DNA from: Facklamia lactis
Lineage (GTDB): Bacteria > Bacillota > Bacilli > Lactobacillales > Aerococcaceae
DNA length: 64,000 nt
NCBI RefSeq assembly: GCF_015863205.1
Contig: NZ_JACBXQ010000005.1
Location: 124,001 to 188,000, forward strand
Direction: 5' to 3'
Shown: positions 17,365 to 26,463 of the stretch, piece by piece
How positions within the stretch are numbered: the stretch's first letter is position 1
Layout: every line of letters starts with the position of its first letter
Notes under the pieces: model-generated
Told to the model about the DNA's origin: nothing
What the model saw: the letters and a program-made list of their open reading frames with translations, nothing else
The model's database searches: none
Made by a program: the position numbers and the translations under genes

Positions 17365-18855
17365 TTATTGAAGACTCTTAATAAATCGGTGAATCCCTGC
17401 TATACCTGCTGAATCTAGCTTAAAGACGCCTGCGTCCTCAAGGATTCTTTCAAACTTCTGTCCTAAAGCTTGCTTGATGACTTGCGTAATCGCCTGCTCT
17501 TCTTGATCACTTACTTGTTCTTTTAATTCCAAAGCCCATTCTTGGTGAATAGCTGCCACTTCATCGATTTCCTTTCGCCCCATCAGAAAACTCTGAACAG
17601 CTTCCAATTCAGTTAACAGCCTTGGCGGAAGAATCGCCAGCCCCATTACCTCGATCAAGCCAATGTTTTCTTTCTTAATATGTTGAACATCCGGATGAGG
17701 ATGGAAGATACCATCTGGGAATTCTGAACTTGTTCGATTATTTCGCAACACTAGATCCAATTCATATTCCTGCCCTTTAAAACGAGCAATCGGAGTAATC
17801 GTGTTATGAATATCGCCCTCAGTATTCGCATAAATCCCTAAGCTTTCATCAGAATAACCACGCCAATGCTTTAAAATTAACTCTGCTGCCTCTGCAAGAT
17901 AGTCCTTATCTGAGTGACGCAACCTTAAGACAGACATCGGCCAATTTAAATGCTCAATTATCAAACCGGGGAAGGCTTTCAAGTGAAATTCGGAAAGCTT
18001 TTCTGCTCTAGCCATCGCAAATTCATAACGCCCTCCTTGATAGTGGTCATGTGCCAAGATTGATCCTCCCGTAATTGGGAGATCCGCATTAGAGCCTACA
18101 AAATAATGAGGGAAAATTTCAATAATATTTAAAAGATTATTAAATGTCTTACGACTAATGGACATGGGTTTATGGACAGCATTCAAGAAAATCGAATGTT
18201 CATTAAAATAAACATAAGGTGAATATTGAAAACCATATACTTCTTCTCCCACTGCCATGCGTATCATGCGATGATTTTGTCGCGCAGCATGCTTTACATG
18301 TCCTTGATAGCCTTCGTTCTCCATACACAAGGCACATAAAGGGTAGTTTGTTTGGACTTGCTGCCGTTCCTTCGCTATTTCTCTTGGATCTTTTTCTGGT
18401 TTGGAAAGATTGATCGTAATATCTAACGCACCATATTTACTTGGTGTTTTAAATTCGATATTTTTGGCGATATTACGCGTCTTGATATAATCATTCGTCT
18501 GGGACAAATGATAAAAATAATCCGTTGCTTTGGCTTTATCTTCTTGGTACAAAGCCCAAAACTTAGCATTCACTTGTGAAGGAAGTGGCGTAATTAAATC
18601 CATAATCGCGGCTTCCATTTGTTCTCGCTCGCTTTGAGTCCCGTCAATGATAGACTGCTCAACCGCATAATTAACCATTACATCCATATTTTCCAATAAG
18701 GAACCATCATTCGACCCATGATCTTCATAGTTAATTCGTTCAAGCAGTGCCAATAATCGATTCCTTATATAAAATTCATCGATTGCTTCTATTAACTGGG
18801 ACTCCTTTGCCAATTTTATAAAACTTGTTATTGCTTGATCAACCGAAGCATTCAT
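17365..18855 (-). CDS. galT: UDP-glucose--hexose-1-phosphate uridylyltransferase (class II GalT)
   Basis: Leloir pathway enzyme exchanging galactose-1-phosphate with UDP-glucose. The 496-residue length and the catalytic HDHYQGG motif identify the class II family of Lactobacillales, distinct from the roughly 350-residue E. coli type. Start taken at 18855 (MNASVDQAITSF): AAGGGTGA lies upstream and the start falls 16 bases after the galK stop, while the longer frame to 18900 overlaps galK. Last gene of galM-galK-galT. Confidence 0.93.
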   Translation of the reverse strand: MNASVDQAITSFIKLAKESQLIEAIDEFYIRNRLLALLERINYEDHGSNDGSLLENMDVMVNYAVEQSIIDGTQSEREQMEAAIMDLITPLPSQVNAKFWALYQEDKAKATDYFYHLSQTNDYIKTRNIAKNIEFKTPSKYGALDITINLSKPEKDPREIAKERQQVQTNYPLCALCMENEGYQGHVKHAARQNHRMIRMAVGEEVYGFQYSPYVYFNEHSIFLNAVHKPMSISRKTFNNLLNIIEIFPHYFVGSNADLPITGGSILAHDHYQGGRYEFAMARAEKLSEFHLKAFPGLIIEHLNWPMSVLRLRHSDKDYLAEAAELILKHWRGYSDESLGIYANTEGDIHNTITPIARFKGQEYELDLVLRNNRTSSEFPDGIFHPHPDVQHIKKENIGLIEVMGLAILPPRLLTELEAVQSFLMGRKEIDEVAAIHQEWALELKEQVSDQEEQAITQVIKQALGQKFERILEDAGVFKLDSAGIAGIHRFIKSLQ

Positions 18856-18871
18856 TCTATCACCCTTCATT

Positions 18872-20041
18872 TTATCTTGGAATTTCTTGTGTCCCTGCAC
18901 CTACATTCGCCACATAAAAGTCTGGCGAGTAGCCAATTTCACTGGTATATCTCTCAGCAATGGCCTCTTGAACCTGTTCCAATTTTCTTTTATGCACCAA
19001 AGCAATGGCACACCCTCCCATGCCAGCTCCCGTCATCCTTGCTCCCAAGACCCCATCTTGCTCTCTAGCAGCCTCGACAAGGGTATCTAATTCAATTCCC
19101 GTTACATCATAATCCTCTCTTAGAGAATCATGCGATTGATTCATCAATTGAGCAAAAGTCATTAAATCATTTCCCGATAAAGCTTCTCGCGCTTTTATCG
19201 TGCGAACATTCTCATAAACAGCATGTTTTGCCCGTGCTTCAAGTGTTTCATCGTCAATCAGATAGCGATTCTGTTCAAATTCTGCTTCTGTCAGATCACC
19301 TAGACTATTGATCGATAATTCAGCTTGTAATTTTTTGAGGGCGGCTTCACACTGACTTCTACGTTCATTATACTTTGAATCAGCTAGTTCACGCCTTTTA
19401 TTTGTATTCATAATCAAGAGACAGTATTCCCCAAACTCTGCCGGAACCAGTTCATATTCAAGCGTATTAACATCCAAAAAAATCGCCTGTTCAGCTTGCC
19501 CCATTCCAATGGCAAATTGATCCATAATTCCAGAATTCACCCCAATAAAGGCATTTTCTACTTTTTGTCCCAGTTTTACCAATTGAATTAGATTTAACTG
19601 CAAATCGGCTAATTGATTCACAATCACACCTACTAATAATTCGATCGAAGCAGATGAGGACAACCCTGCCCCATTCGGAATATTTCCATAAATTAAAAAA
19701 TCAAATCCTTTAACAATTTGTCCCGCTTCTTCTTGCAGATATTTAACCATCCCTTTAATATAATTGAGCCAGCCATCCTCTTCTTCATACTGGATCGTTT
19801 CTGTTGAGAAAGCCTTCAATCCATCTTGTTCAAAGTTTAGAGAATGACAGACAATTTGATGATCATCTCGTCTTGCAACCAACCCATAGGTCCCAAATGT
19901 AATGGCACACGGAAAAACATGGCCCCCATTATAATCAGTATGCTCACCAATCAAATTCACCCTACCTGGTGAGAAAAAAACTCTTTCTGCCGGTCTCTGA
20001 AAAATCCGTTTAAATTCTTTGTGCAGCTGTTCTTGATCCAT
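18872..20041 (-). CDS. galK: Galactokinase
   Basis: GHMP kinase of 389 residues that phosphorylates galactose at C1. Visible motifs: the galactokinase signature GRVNLIGEHTDYNGG (26-40), the ATP loop GAGLSSSASIELL, and the C-terminal GHMP motif RMTGAGMGGCAI. ATG is preceded by GGGAGGA. Lies between galM (22 bases upstream) and galT. Confidence 0.96.
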   Translation of the reverse strand: MDQEQLHKEFKRIFQRPAERVFFSPGRVNLIGEHTDYNGGHVFPCAITFGTYGLVARRDDHQIVCHSLNFEQDGLKAFSTETIQYEEEDGWLNYIKGMVKYLQEEAGQIVKGFDFLIYGNIPNGAGLSSSASIELLVGVIVNQLADLQLNLIQLVKLGQKVENAFIGVNSGIMDQFAIGMGQAEQAIFLDVNTLEYELVPAEFGEYCLLIMNTNKRRELADSKYNERRSQCEAALKKLQAELSINSLGDLTEAEFEQNRYLIDDETLEARAKHAVYENVRTIKAREALSGNDLMTFAQLMNQSHDSLREDYDVTGIELDTLVEAAREQDGVLGARMTGAGMGGCAIALVHKRKLEQVQEAIAERYTSEIGYSPDFYVANVGAGTQEIPR

Positions 20042-20063
20042 CTAAATCCTCCCTATTTCTCTC

Positions 20064-21104
20064 TTAATAAGTTAAGTGATAACTTGTTTGACTATAATAT
20101 TTTTGACCCGCCTTGAGAGTGACATCCCCAAAACCTTCTTCATTCATAGCATTAGGCAAATGCTGTGTTTCCAAAGTAAAGGCTCCATGAGAAGAAACTT
20201 GTTCACCATCAGCCCAAATGATTGAATCAGGTAAGTTAACCGTATAAATAACGACACACGGACAGTCCGTTTTAACCGTTAATTGGCGCTGCTTCTCAAC
20301 GAGTGAAACCACGATTCGTTCTTCCTGTTTTGCATCAAAAACAAACGGATGGTCGAAACCTGATTTTAAGACAACTTGCGGATGATCGGCATTGAGAACT
20401 TGTCCAAATCCAACTCCCTCGCGCAAGTCAAAGGGGGTATTATCAACCGAATCAATCCTACCCACTGGTAAACCATCCGCTCGAACTGGCACATAATGAG
20501 AGGCAGATACTTGTATATGATGATTGGCAATGCTTTCTTGGTAGTGACCATTTAAATTAAAGTATACATGATTGGTCGGGTTAAACACAGTGTCCTTATC
20601 AGATTCTGCAAAGTATTCGACCGTCCATACATGATCAGCATCATAACTATGAATCACCTTGTTTTGAATGGTACCTGGATACCCATTATTTCCATCAGGA
20701 TCAATATAAGTAAATGCGACAGAAATTTTGTGCTCAGTCTCAATCACTTGATATTCCCAGAGCGATAAGTCATAAGGATGATGGCCACCATGCAAATGAT
20801 TATCATTTTCATTCTTTTCCAACTGATAAATGTGATCATTCAGATCAAATTTTGCCTTTCCAATTCGTCCAGCAACTCGGCCAACACTTGCCCCGAAAAA
20901 ACGCTCCTTATTTTCAAAAGCCTGATTAGCATCTTGATTAGAAACGATTAATTTTTCACTTGTTCCGTTAGAATGGGTTATTTGCCAACGATTAATTCGA
21001 GCCCCAAGGTTTGAAAAAGAAATCATTATATCTTCATGATAGATATAAATCTCATCATAATTCTGCCCATTCACATTTCCAAATGATTTTATTTCATATT
21101 TCAC
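20064..21104 (-). CDS. galM: Aldose 1-epimerase (mutarotase), GTG start
   Basis: Interconverts beta- and alpha-galactose before GalK. 346 residues with the mutarotase catalytic stretches NPTNHVYFNLNGH and GFDHPFVFD and the C-terminal FTLETQHLPNAMN. Starts with GTG at 21104, five bases after AGGTGA; the nearby ATG at 21097 is out of frame. First gene of the operon. A perfect 13-base dyad TAGAATGATTCTA at 21133-21145 lies just upstream and could be the site of a regulator. Confidence 0.93.
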   Translation of the reverse strand: MKYEIKSFGNVNGQNYDEIYIYHEDIMISFSNLGARINRWQITHSNGTSEKLIVSNQDANQAFENKERFFGASVGRVAGRIGKAKFDLNDHIYQLEKNENDNHLHGGHHPYDLSLWEYQVIETEHKISVAFTYIDPDGNNGYPGTIQNKVIHSYDADHVWTVEYFAESDKDTVFNPTNHVYFNLNGHYQESIANHHIQVSASHYVPVRADGLPVGRIDSVDNTPFDLREGVGFGQVLNADHPQVVLKSGFDHPFVFDAKQEERIVVSLVEKQRQLTVKTDCPCVVIYTVNLPDSIIWADGEQVSSHGAFTLETQHLPNAMNEEGFGDVTLKAGQKYYSQTSYHLTY

Positions 21105-21310
21105 TTTATCACCTTTTTATTCTATCTCTTCGTAGAATGATTCTAAAACATCCATATTCAAAAACAAACTATACTCATTTTACCCCATTCTCCTCAACAC
21201 ATAAACCTACTCTTTCACTAATTCAGCATAAAAATATCAAACCAAAATAAATATCTTCTTTATAGCACCTCTCTAACAACCTCTTTTTGTGCAAATTGCC
21301 CATCGAACTA

Positions 21311-21331
21311 TTAAACGCTTTCAATTACAAT
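21311..21331 (+). promoter_or_regulatory. CcpA cre site before msmK
   Basis: The minus strand reads TTGAAAGCGTTTAA (21324-21311), matching the cre consensus, and TACAAT follows at 21326-21331 as a likely -10 for the downstream ATPase gene. Carbon catabolite control is therefore likely; since cre sites are near-palindromic it could also act on the divergent gal operon. Confidence 0.65.
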
Positions 21332-21358
21332 AAAGATACCTAAAAAGGAGGATGACTA

Positions 21359-22462
21359 ATGGTAGAAATTAATTTAAAAAACATTTATAAAAAATATGAC
21401 GGAGCAGATAACTATTCTGTCACCGATTTTAATCTCGATATCCAAGATCGTGAATTCATTGTCTTTGTTGGGCCTTCTGGTTGTGGAAAATCTACCACTC
21501 TGCGCATGATTGCGGGACTTGAAGAAATAACAGAAGGAGAATTATTCATTGATGACGAATTAATGAATGATGTCGCGCCAAAAGATCGTAATATTGCGAT
21601 GGTCTTCCAAAATTATGCCTTATATCCTCATATGACAGTCTATGATAATATGGCTTTTGGATTAAAATTACGTAAACATAAAAAAGCTGATATCGATCAA
21701 AGAGTCAAGCATGCAGCAGACTTATTAGGGCTATCAGATTATTTAAAACGTAAACCAGCAGCACTCTCAGGTGGCCAACGACAACGTGTTGCTCTTGGTC
21801 GCGCGATTGTACGTGATGCCAAAGTCTTCCTAATGGATGAACCGCTATCTAACTTAGACGCCAAACTTAGAGTCCAAATGCGAGCTGAAATTGCCAAACT
21901 TCACCAAAGTTTAGATACCACTACTATTTATGTGACTCACGACCAAACGGAAGCCATGACGATGGCGAGCCGAATTGTCATCATGAAAGATGGCTTCATT
22001 CAACAAATCGGAAGTCCCCAAGAAGTATATGATCTGCCAAAGAATGCTTTTGTAGCTGGTTTCATAGGCTCTCCTGCGATGAACTTTTTCAATGTAATCT
22101 ATCAAGACGGTAAAATTATGAATCAATCTGATTTAAGCCTGCCGGTCAGTCCACCAATGCAAAAACTTCTCAACGACAAGGGCTATAATGGAAAAGAAAT
22201 CATCTTTGGTATTCGCCCTGAAGATATTCAGGCAGATCCAACCGTTCTAGATTCAATGCCAGACTCCATTATTCAAGCAGAAATAACCGTTGCTGAGTTA
22301 TTAGGAGCAGAAACCATGCTTTACCTCCACCAAGGAGAAGAAGAATTTATTGCTCGGGTAAACGTGCGTGATCAGTATCAACCTCATGACCAGATAAAGA
22401 TTGTCTTTAACATGAACAAAGCACATTTCTTTGACAAAGAATCGGAAGAAGCTATTCGTTAA
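21359..22462 (+). CDS. msmK: Sugar ABC transporter ATPase (MsmK/UgpC/MalK family)
   Basis: ATPase of 367 residues: Walker [10 protein letters not shown] (38-46), signature [14 protein letters not shown], Walker [13 protein letters not shown], switch His in [11 protein letters not shown], and a C-terminal TOBE regulatory domain ([12 protein letters not shown]). No permease or binding protein is nearby, as for the shared MsmK ATPase of streptococci that serves several CUT1 sugar importers. AAAAGGAGG precedes ATG. Ends in a strong terminator. Confidence 0.9.
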   Translation: MVEINLKNIYKKYDGADNYSVTDFNLDIQDREFIVFVGPSGCGKSTTLRMIAGLEEITEGELFIDDELMNDVAPKDRNIAMVFQNYALYPHMTVYDNMAFGLKLRKHKKADIDQRVKHAADLLGLSDYLKRKPAALSGGQRQRVALGRAIVRDAKVFLMDEPLSNLDAKLRVQMRAEIAKLHQSLDTTTIYVTHDQTEAMTMASRIVIMKDGFIQQIGSPQEVYDLPKNAFVAGFIGSPAMNFFNVIYQDGKIMNQSDLSLPVSPPMQKLLNDKGYNGKEIIFGIRPEDIQADPTVLDSMPDSIIQAEITVAELLGAETMLYLHQGEEEFIARVNVRDQYQPHDQIKIVFNMNKAHFFDKESEEAIR

Positions 22463-22474
22463 CTGATTCACATC

Positions 22475-22510
22475 AAGCAAGTTACTTCTCTCAGAGTAAC
22501 TTGCTTTTTT
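22475..22510 (+). terminator. msmK terminator
   Basis: AGCAAGTTACT and its complement with a short loop, followed by TTTTTT. Confidence 0.9.
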
Positions 22511-22562
22511 GTTATCGCTTCTTTTGATAAACTACTATTAGTGAATCAAAGGAAGTGATAGA

Positions 22563-23423
22563 GTGCTAGATGATATCCAAAAGATTTTCCCTAATAGTCA
22601 ACTAAATCCTAAATTACCACTTGATCTTGAACAATATTTCATGCTTCCTTACCATACAGACCGACTCTATATTCCCTATTCAGAACTCGATCCAAAAACA
22701 GTCGCTTTATTAAACTTACTCAGTCAGAACATTCAAGTTCAAGATCCTAACAAGCAAAGGTCTTTTAATCCTGTCCTTCTCCCCTTCTCTTCGATGGTTT
22801 CTGATAAGCCGGTACGCTTTCTTTATTTACAAGTGGATAAGCTTTCAAACGCTTTCGATTCTCAGCTTTGGCAAGAAACGCTTATTGCATCTTTCCCAAG
22901 TCTAGAAAAGATGCAAATATTTGGGACTCAACATTATGTTGGTTCAATAGCAGAAAATAAATGGGAAAGCGAGCAATTTGAATTCCTCAAAGGCTTATTA
23001 ATAACACTTGACGATGACTTCGATATCATTACAAAGTCTATCCTAGGCCTTCCTGTCCACGCCCCCTTAAAAATCTCATCACACTTGGCTAGTGAGTTTC
23101 AATTATTTTATAATCAAATCACTTCCATCAAAAGCCAACATTTAACTTTAATCAGTACCTTACTTCTTCATCAAATTAGCCATCGGATTGTTCGTCGAAG
23201 TGAAATTTTAGACGCTCTGCAACAACAACTATTGATCGAACCAGAAAATAAGCAAATGATCATCCAGCTTTTCCATAACGGAGGTAATCTTAGTCAATCC
23301 GCAAAGGACTTATTTATTCATCGCAACACCTTAACTTACCGAATCCAAAAACTTTTCCAAGTAAGTGGACTGGATCTTCATACCATGCCAGACTTAACAC
23401 TGGCCTATTTATTAGTCAATTAA
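22563..23423 (+). CDS. PucR/CdaR-type transcriptional regulator, GTG start
   Basis: Protein of 286 residues ending in a PucR-type helix-turn-helix (NLSQSAKDLFIHRNTLTYRIQKL, here split as SQSAKDLF and HRNTLTYRIQKL), the C-terminal DNA-binding module of the CdaR/PucR group. The N-terminal 200 residues match no motif I can name. Starts GTG after AAAGGAAGTGATAGA. Its position directly downstream of the ABC ATPase gene suggests control of carbohydrate uptake, an inference. Confidence 0.75.
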   Translation: MLDDIQKIFPNSQLNPKLPLDLEQYFMLPYHTDRLYIPYSELDPKTVALLNLLSQNIQVQDPNKQRSFNPVLLPFSSMVSDKPVRFLYLQVDKLSNAFDSQLWQETLIASFPSLEKMQIFGTQHYVGSIAENKWESEQFEFLKGLLITLDDDFDIITKSILGLPVHAPLKISSHLASEFQLFYNQITSIKSQHLTLISTLLLHQISHRIVRRSEILDALQQQLLIEPENKQMIIQLFHNGGNLSQSAKDLFIHRNTLTYRIQKLFQVSGLDLHTMPDLTLAYLLVN

Positions 23424-23425
23424 AA

Positions 23426-23457
23426 TAGCCTAAGTTTTGAACTTAGGCTAAAATTGA
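23426..23457 (+). terminator. Terminator of the PucR-like gene
   Basis: TAGCCTAAGTT and its complement around TTG; T-poor but convergent with the next gene. Confidence 0.7.
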
Positions 23458-23543
23458 ATCAGTTATTTACTTGTTCATACCGCAAATTTCTATTGGCTGC
23501 GGTCACTTGTCGCAAACTTTCAACAGCTTATTCGACAAGAAAA

Positions 23544-24356
23544 CTAACCCCAAATTACCACTAAACCTAAATGGTCCACTGGATCCACCGGCTGCGCATG
23601 CCACTCCCCCGCAGCGTAATCAATTTTATAATAAAGATTATTCATCTTCGCATATCCTTTCACTCGATGCACCCGACTTTTAATTAAGGAGGAATGAACG
23701 GCTGCCTGCAAGTCCACCAAGTCATGAAATTCACCCTGATTGATCGTAACCGTCTCCATGGTTAGATTTGCTGTTTCTTTCTCTAACTTTTTAATTACCA
23801 TTGAATTCTGAAAATGTAAATTTTGCAAGCTTAAAGTCACTTGAGAGAGGTTTAAATGATAGAGTCGGGCATGAGGATTCATCTTTTCGAGCTTCATTTT
23901 GGCCTCTTCACTACTCGATTGAACTCGTTCATTTAAAATCAGCGTATCAGCTGCTTGAATTTGATCTACATAAAAAGAACCAAACACATCTTCACATTCT
24001 AGAAGATCGTCTGAATCCACTAAAGTAATGGCATAAACTTGCCCAAATTCTTTTAAACTGGCTTTAATACGTGAAAGCTCTGCAACTCCTGTCGGTTCAA
24101 TCAAAATAATTTCCGAATCCTGATTTTCTTGAATTGCTTGATTAAAATCTTGGTATAAGCTACAGCAGATACACCCAGATAAAAGATTTTCTACTCGTAC
24201 TTGACCTGCTTTAACCAAGTAATCACCATCAATAGAGCGATCGCCTACTTCATTTTCTATAAGCAGTAAAGGCTGATCCGTGCTGTCAATCAATCCCTCA
24301 ATTAAGGTTGTTTTCCCCACTCCCAGAAAGCCAGCAATAATATAAATATCGGGCAT
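23544..24356 (-). CDS. CobW/G3E-family GTPase
   Basis: P-loop GTPase of 270 residues with GFLGVGKTT (9-17), the metal-binding CxCC motif GCICCS (Cys62, 64, 65), LIEPTGVAEL, the NKxD-type position filled by LNE(R), and a C-terminal CobW domain. Members are metallochaperones for zinc, cobalt or other metals. Start set at ATG 24356; the longer frame begins with TTG. Monocistronic. The corrinoid genes nearby make a cobalt-linked role possible, but zinc is equally plausible. Confidence 0.85.
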   Translation of the reverse strand: MPDIYIIAGFLGVGKTTLIEGLIDSTDQPLLLIENEVGDRSIDGDYLVKAGQVRVENLLSGCICCSLYQDFNQAIQENQDSEIILIEPTGVAELSRIKASLKEFGQVYAITLVDSDDLLECEDVFGSFYVDQIQAADTLILNERVQSSSEEAKMKLEKMNPHARLYHLNLSQVTLSLQNLHFQNSMVIKKLEKETANLTMETVTINQGEFHDLVDLQAAVHSSLIKSRVHRVKGYAKMNNLYYKIDYAAGEWHAQPVDPVDHLGLVVIWG

Positions 24357-24557
24357 ACCATCACTCTTTCTATCCAATTTATCCTCTCTATTGTAGAAGA
24401 TTGCCGATAGACAGTCAAAAGGTTTTCAAGCTTTGTTTCATTGAAGTTTTAAATAGATGAAATAGTAGATCCGTTACTTTTAAATAGCCTTTATACAAGC
24501 CTATTTACTAATCAAGGCAACCCATAACACCCTTTCAGCTTAACAATAAAAATAAAA

Positions 24558-24591
24558 CAAGGAGCTTTTCCTCCTGTAGAAAAACTCCTTG
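24558..24591 (-). terminator. Terminator after the Crp/Fnr gene
   Basis: CAAGGAG/CTCCTTG hairpin with additional GGAAAA/TTTTTC pairing, then TTTTATTTTT on the minus strand. Confidence 0.8.
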
Positions 24592-24605
24592 GGTGATTGA
24601 AACCA

Positions 24606-25277
24606 TTATATATTTTCGTTGATAATATTAATTAATTTCTGTCGATTTATAATTTTAATGATTCTGCCTTTTAATAAAATAGCATCCATGTGACAGAGTT
24701 TTTGTAGTTCTTGATTGAGACTTGAACGATTCGTTTGAAGGATATCCGCAAAAACTTCTTGAGTTCCCGGCATTTTATAGCCACTCTCACCTTTATCTTC
24801 TGTCAATAACCAAAATGCTAAGCGCTGAATCACCTTACTATATGTCGTCGTCCGGATCACTTGTTTATTGTAATTACAATATTTAGAAATAAAAATCATT
24901 ACATTTTTCATGAAACTCATGTCTAAGTCAATTCAAGCCATCAATTGTTGCTTGGGAAGTAGCAAGACCTCTGCTTTCTTATGACAGAAAACATTATAAG
25001 GAATTTTTTCAACCCCACTATAGACAAGATAAAAAGGGAAAGCATCATAAGCAAGATAATACGAAGAAACAATCTCCTTACCAGCTACAGTATATTCGTT
25101 TGTTTTTAGAGCCCCTTTTAAAATCACATAAATATAATCAATTTTATCCCCAAAGTCAGCTACTTTCTCGTCTGTATCATACCTTTTATCAATATAGGGA
25201 AGTTGATTAATACAGTCGATCGCCTTGGGTGAGATTTCCTGAAATAATTGTAATTTCGACAATTTATCGTACAGCAT
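24606..25277 (-). pseudogene. Crp/Fnr-family regulator interrupted by an in-frame UGA
   Basis: Frames 25277-24933 and 24920-24606 are in register and separated by TGA at 24935-24933. Joined, they give about 223 residues: a cyclic-nucleotide-binding-like sensor domain (VILKGALKTNEY) and a C-terminal Crp-type helix-turn-helix (PGTQEVFADILQTNRSSLNQELQKL). The UGA falls in QQLMA-x-IDLDMSF at the start of the long helix, where Leu is usual; TTA to TGA is a single change. I see no good SECIS after it (only CATGA-GTT-TCATG), so a nonsense mutation is the likeliest reading. The C-terminal half has its own ATG at 24920. Last gene of the grd group. Confidence 0.7.
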
Positions 25278-25298
25278 ACTTATCAACCTTCATATTTA

Positions 25299-26399
25299 TT
25301 ATTTAGCTATTCTACGCTGAATCCCTCTGAAAATAATAATCACCATCAATACTGCACCGATATATCCGTTTAGTACATAGACAATGTTGACTAACTGACT
25401 GAAATCCAAAGCTAATCCAATAAAAGCGCCAATGATTCCAAGTGCAACTGTTAAGAGGGTATATTTTTGTGTTCTTTCCTCTGCAAAACGAGCCACCACA
25501 TTCCATAAGAGAGGAACCGCTGTTGTAAAAATCCCTGCAAAAATGATAAACGAAAAGATCGTGGCCAACCATGGATGAATTTCGCCCGCTAGAATTAAAA
25601 CTGGAATTTGTGAATCATGAACTTGATCAATGGACACAAATATCGCTAAGGTCATAATTAAACAGGCTAAAGAGAATCCAAGGGCACCAAGAACCATCCC
25701 ATGATTCCCCTCTTTAATTGAGTTGGCACCTTTCCCGATACCCGATACAAAGGCAGCCAACCAAATTAAACAGAACCCCACATAAGAAACAGCTGAAAGA
25801 ACAAAGTTAGAAGATGCTACTTGCATTATACCAACATCTAACGCTTCTTGTAAACGTTGTCCAGCTGTTGCAAAACCATCTAAATTCCTAAAGATAGTGA
25901 TCATCCCAACAATAATCGTTAAAAGAACAATGATAGGTCCAATCGTTCCAATAACGTCTACAATTTTATTCAAACCTAAAATAACCACTAACATCACGAC
26001 CACCGCTAACAGTGACCCACCCAGCCATGAAGGGGCATTATAATGCTCCACCGCTGTTGCTGAGGCTCCAGCTATCATAACGGTATAAGATAAGAACAAG
26101 AAGAAAACAGCAAAAATATCAAAAAACTTCCCACCTATTTTTCCTCCAAAGTAAGTATAGACATCATTAGGATTCTTAAATTGCTGTGTATATCCAGCAT
26201 AAATCAATTCAATCGCAAGAACAGTCAATAAAATAAATACTAAAGCAATCGCTACAATTCCCATATAACCATAAGCGGCAAAATATTGCATTAGCTCTTG
26301 CCCCGTTGCAAATCCTGAACCAATTAAAAGAGCTATAAAGGCTCCACCATAGCTGATTACTTTACGACCGTTCACTTCTTGATTGTCGAGTTTTTCCAT
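25299..26399 (-). CDS. YkvI-type membrane transporter
   Basis: Membrane protein of 366 residues with ten or so helices, opening with the conserved YGGAFIALLIGSGFATGQE of the YkvI family, which belongs to the LeuT-like amino-acid/cation symporters. It sits between grdB and the Crp/Fnr gene with short spacers (about 65 and 12 bases), so it probably imports the substrate of the reductase (glycine, sarcosine, betaine or a relative). Substrate assignment is inferred from context only. Confidence 0.75.
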   Translation of the reverse strand: MEKLDNQEVNGRKVISYGGAFIALLIGSGFATGQELMQYFAAYGYMGIVAIALVFILLTVLAIELIYAGYTQQFKNPNDVYTYFGGKIGGKFFDIFAVFFLFLSYTVMIAGASATAVEHYNAPSWLGGSLLAVVVMLVVILGLNKIVDVIGTIGPIIVLLTIIVGMITIFRNLDGFATAGQRLQEALDVGIMQVASSNFVLSAVSYVGFCLIWLAAFVSGIGKGANSIKEGNHGMVLGALGFSLACLIMTLAIFVSIDQVHDSQIPVLILAGEIHPWLATIFSFIIFAGIFTTAVPLLWNVVARFAEERTQKYTLLTVALGIIGAFIGLALDFSQLVNIVYVLNGYIGAVLMVIIIFRGIQRRIAK

Positions 26400-26463
26400 T
26401 TCCTAACCTCCCTTTATTTAAGAGGATAGCAATAGCTAATCTACTGCTATCCTCCATGATACT

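Noticed and set aside
24888-24925. SECIS after the UGA of the Crp/Fnr gene
   Set aside because: The only hairpin is CATGA-GTT-TCATG with a three-base loop and no GG, a poor match to bacterial SECIS.
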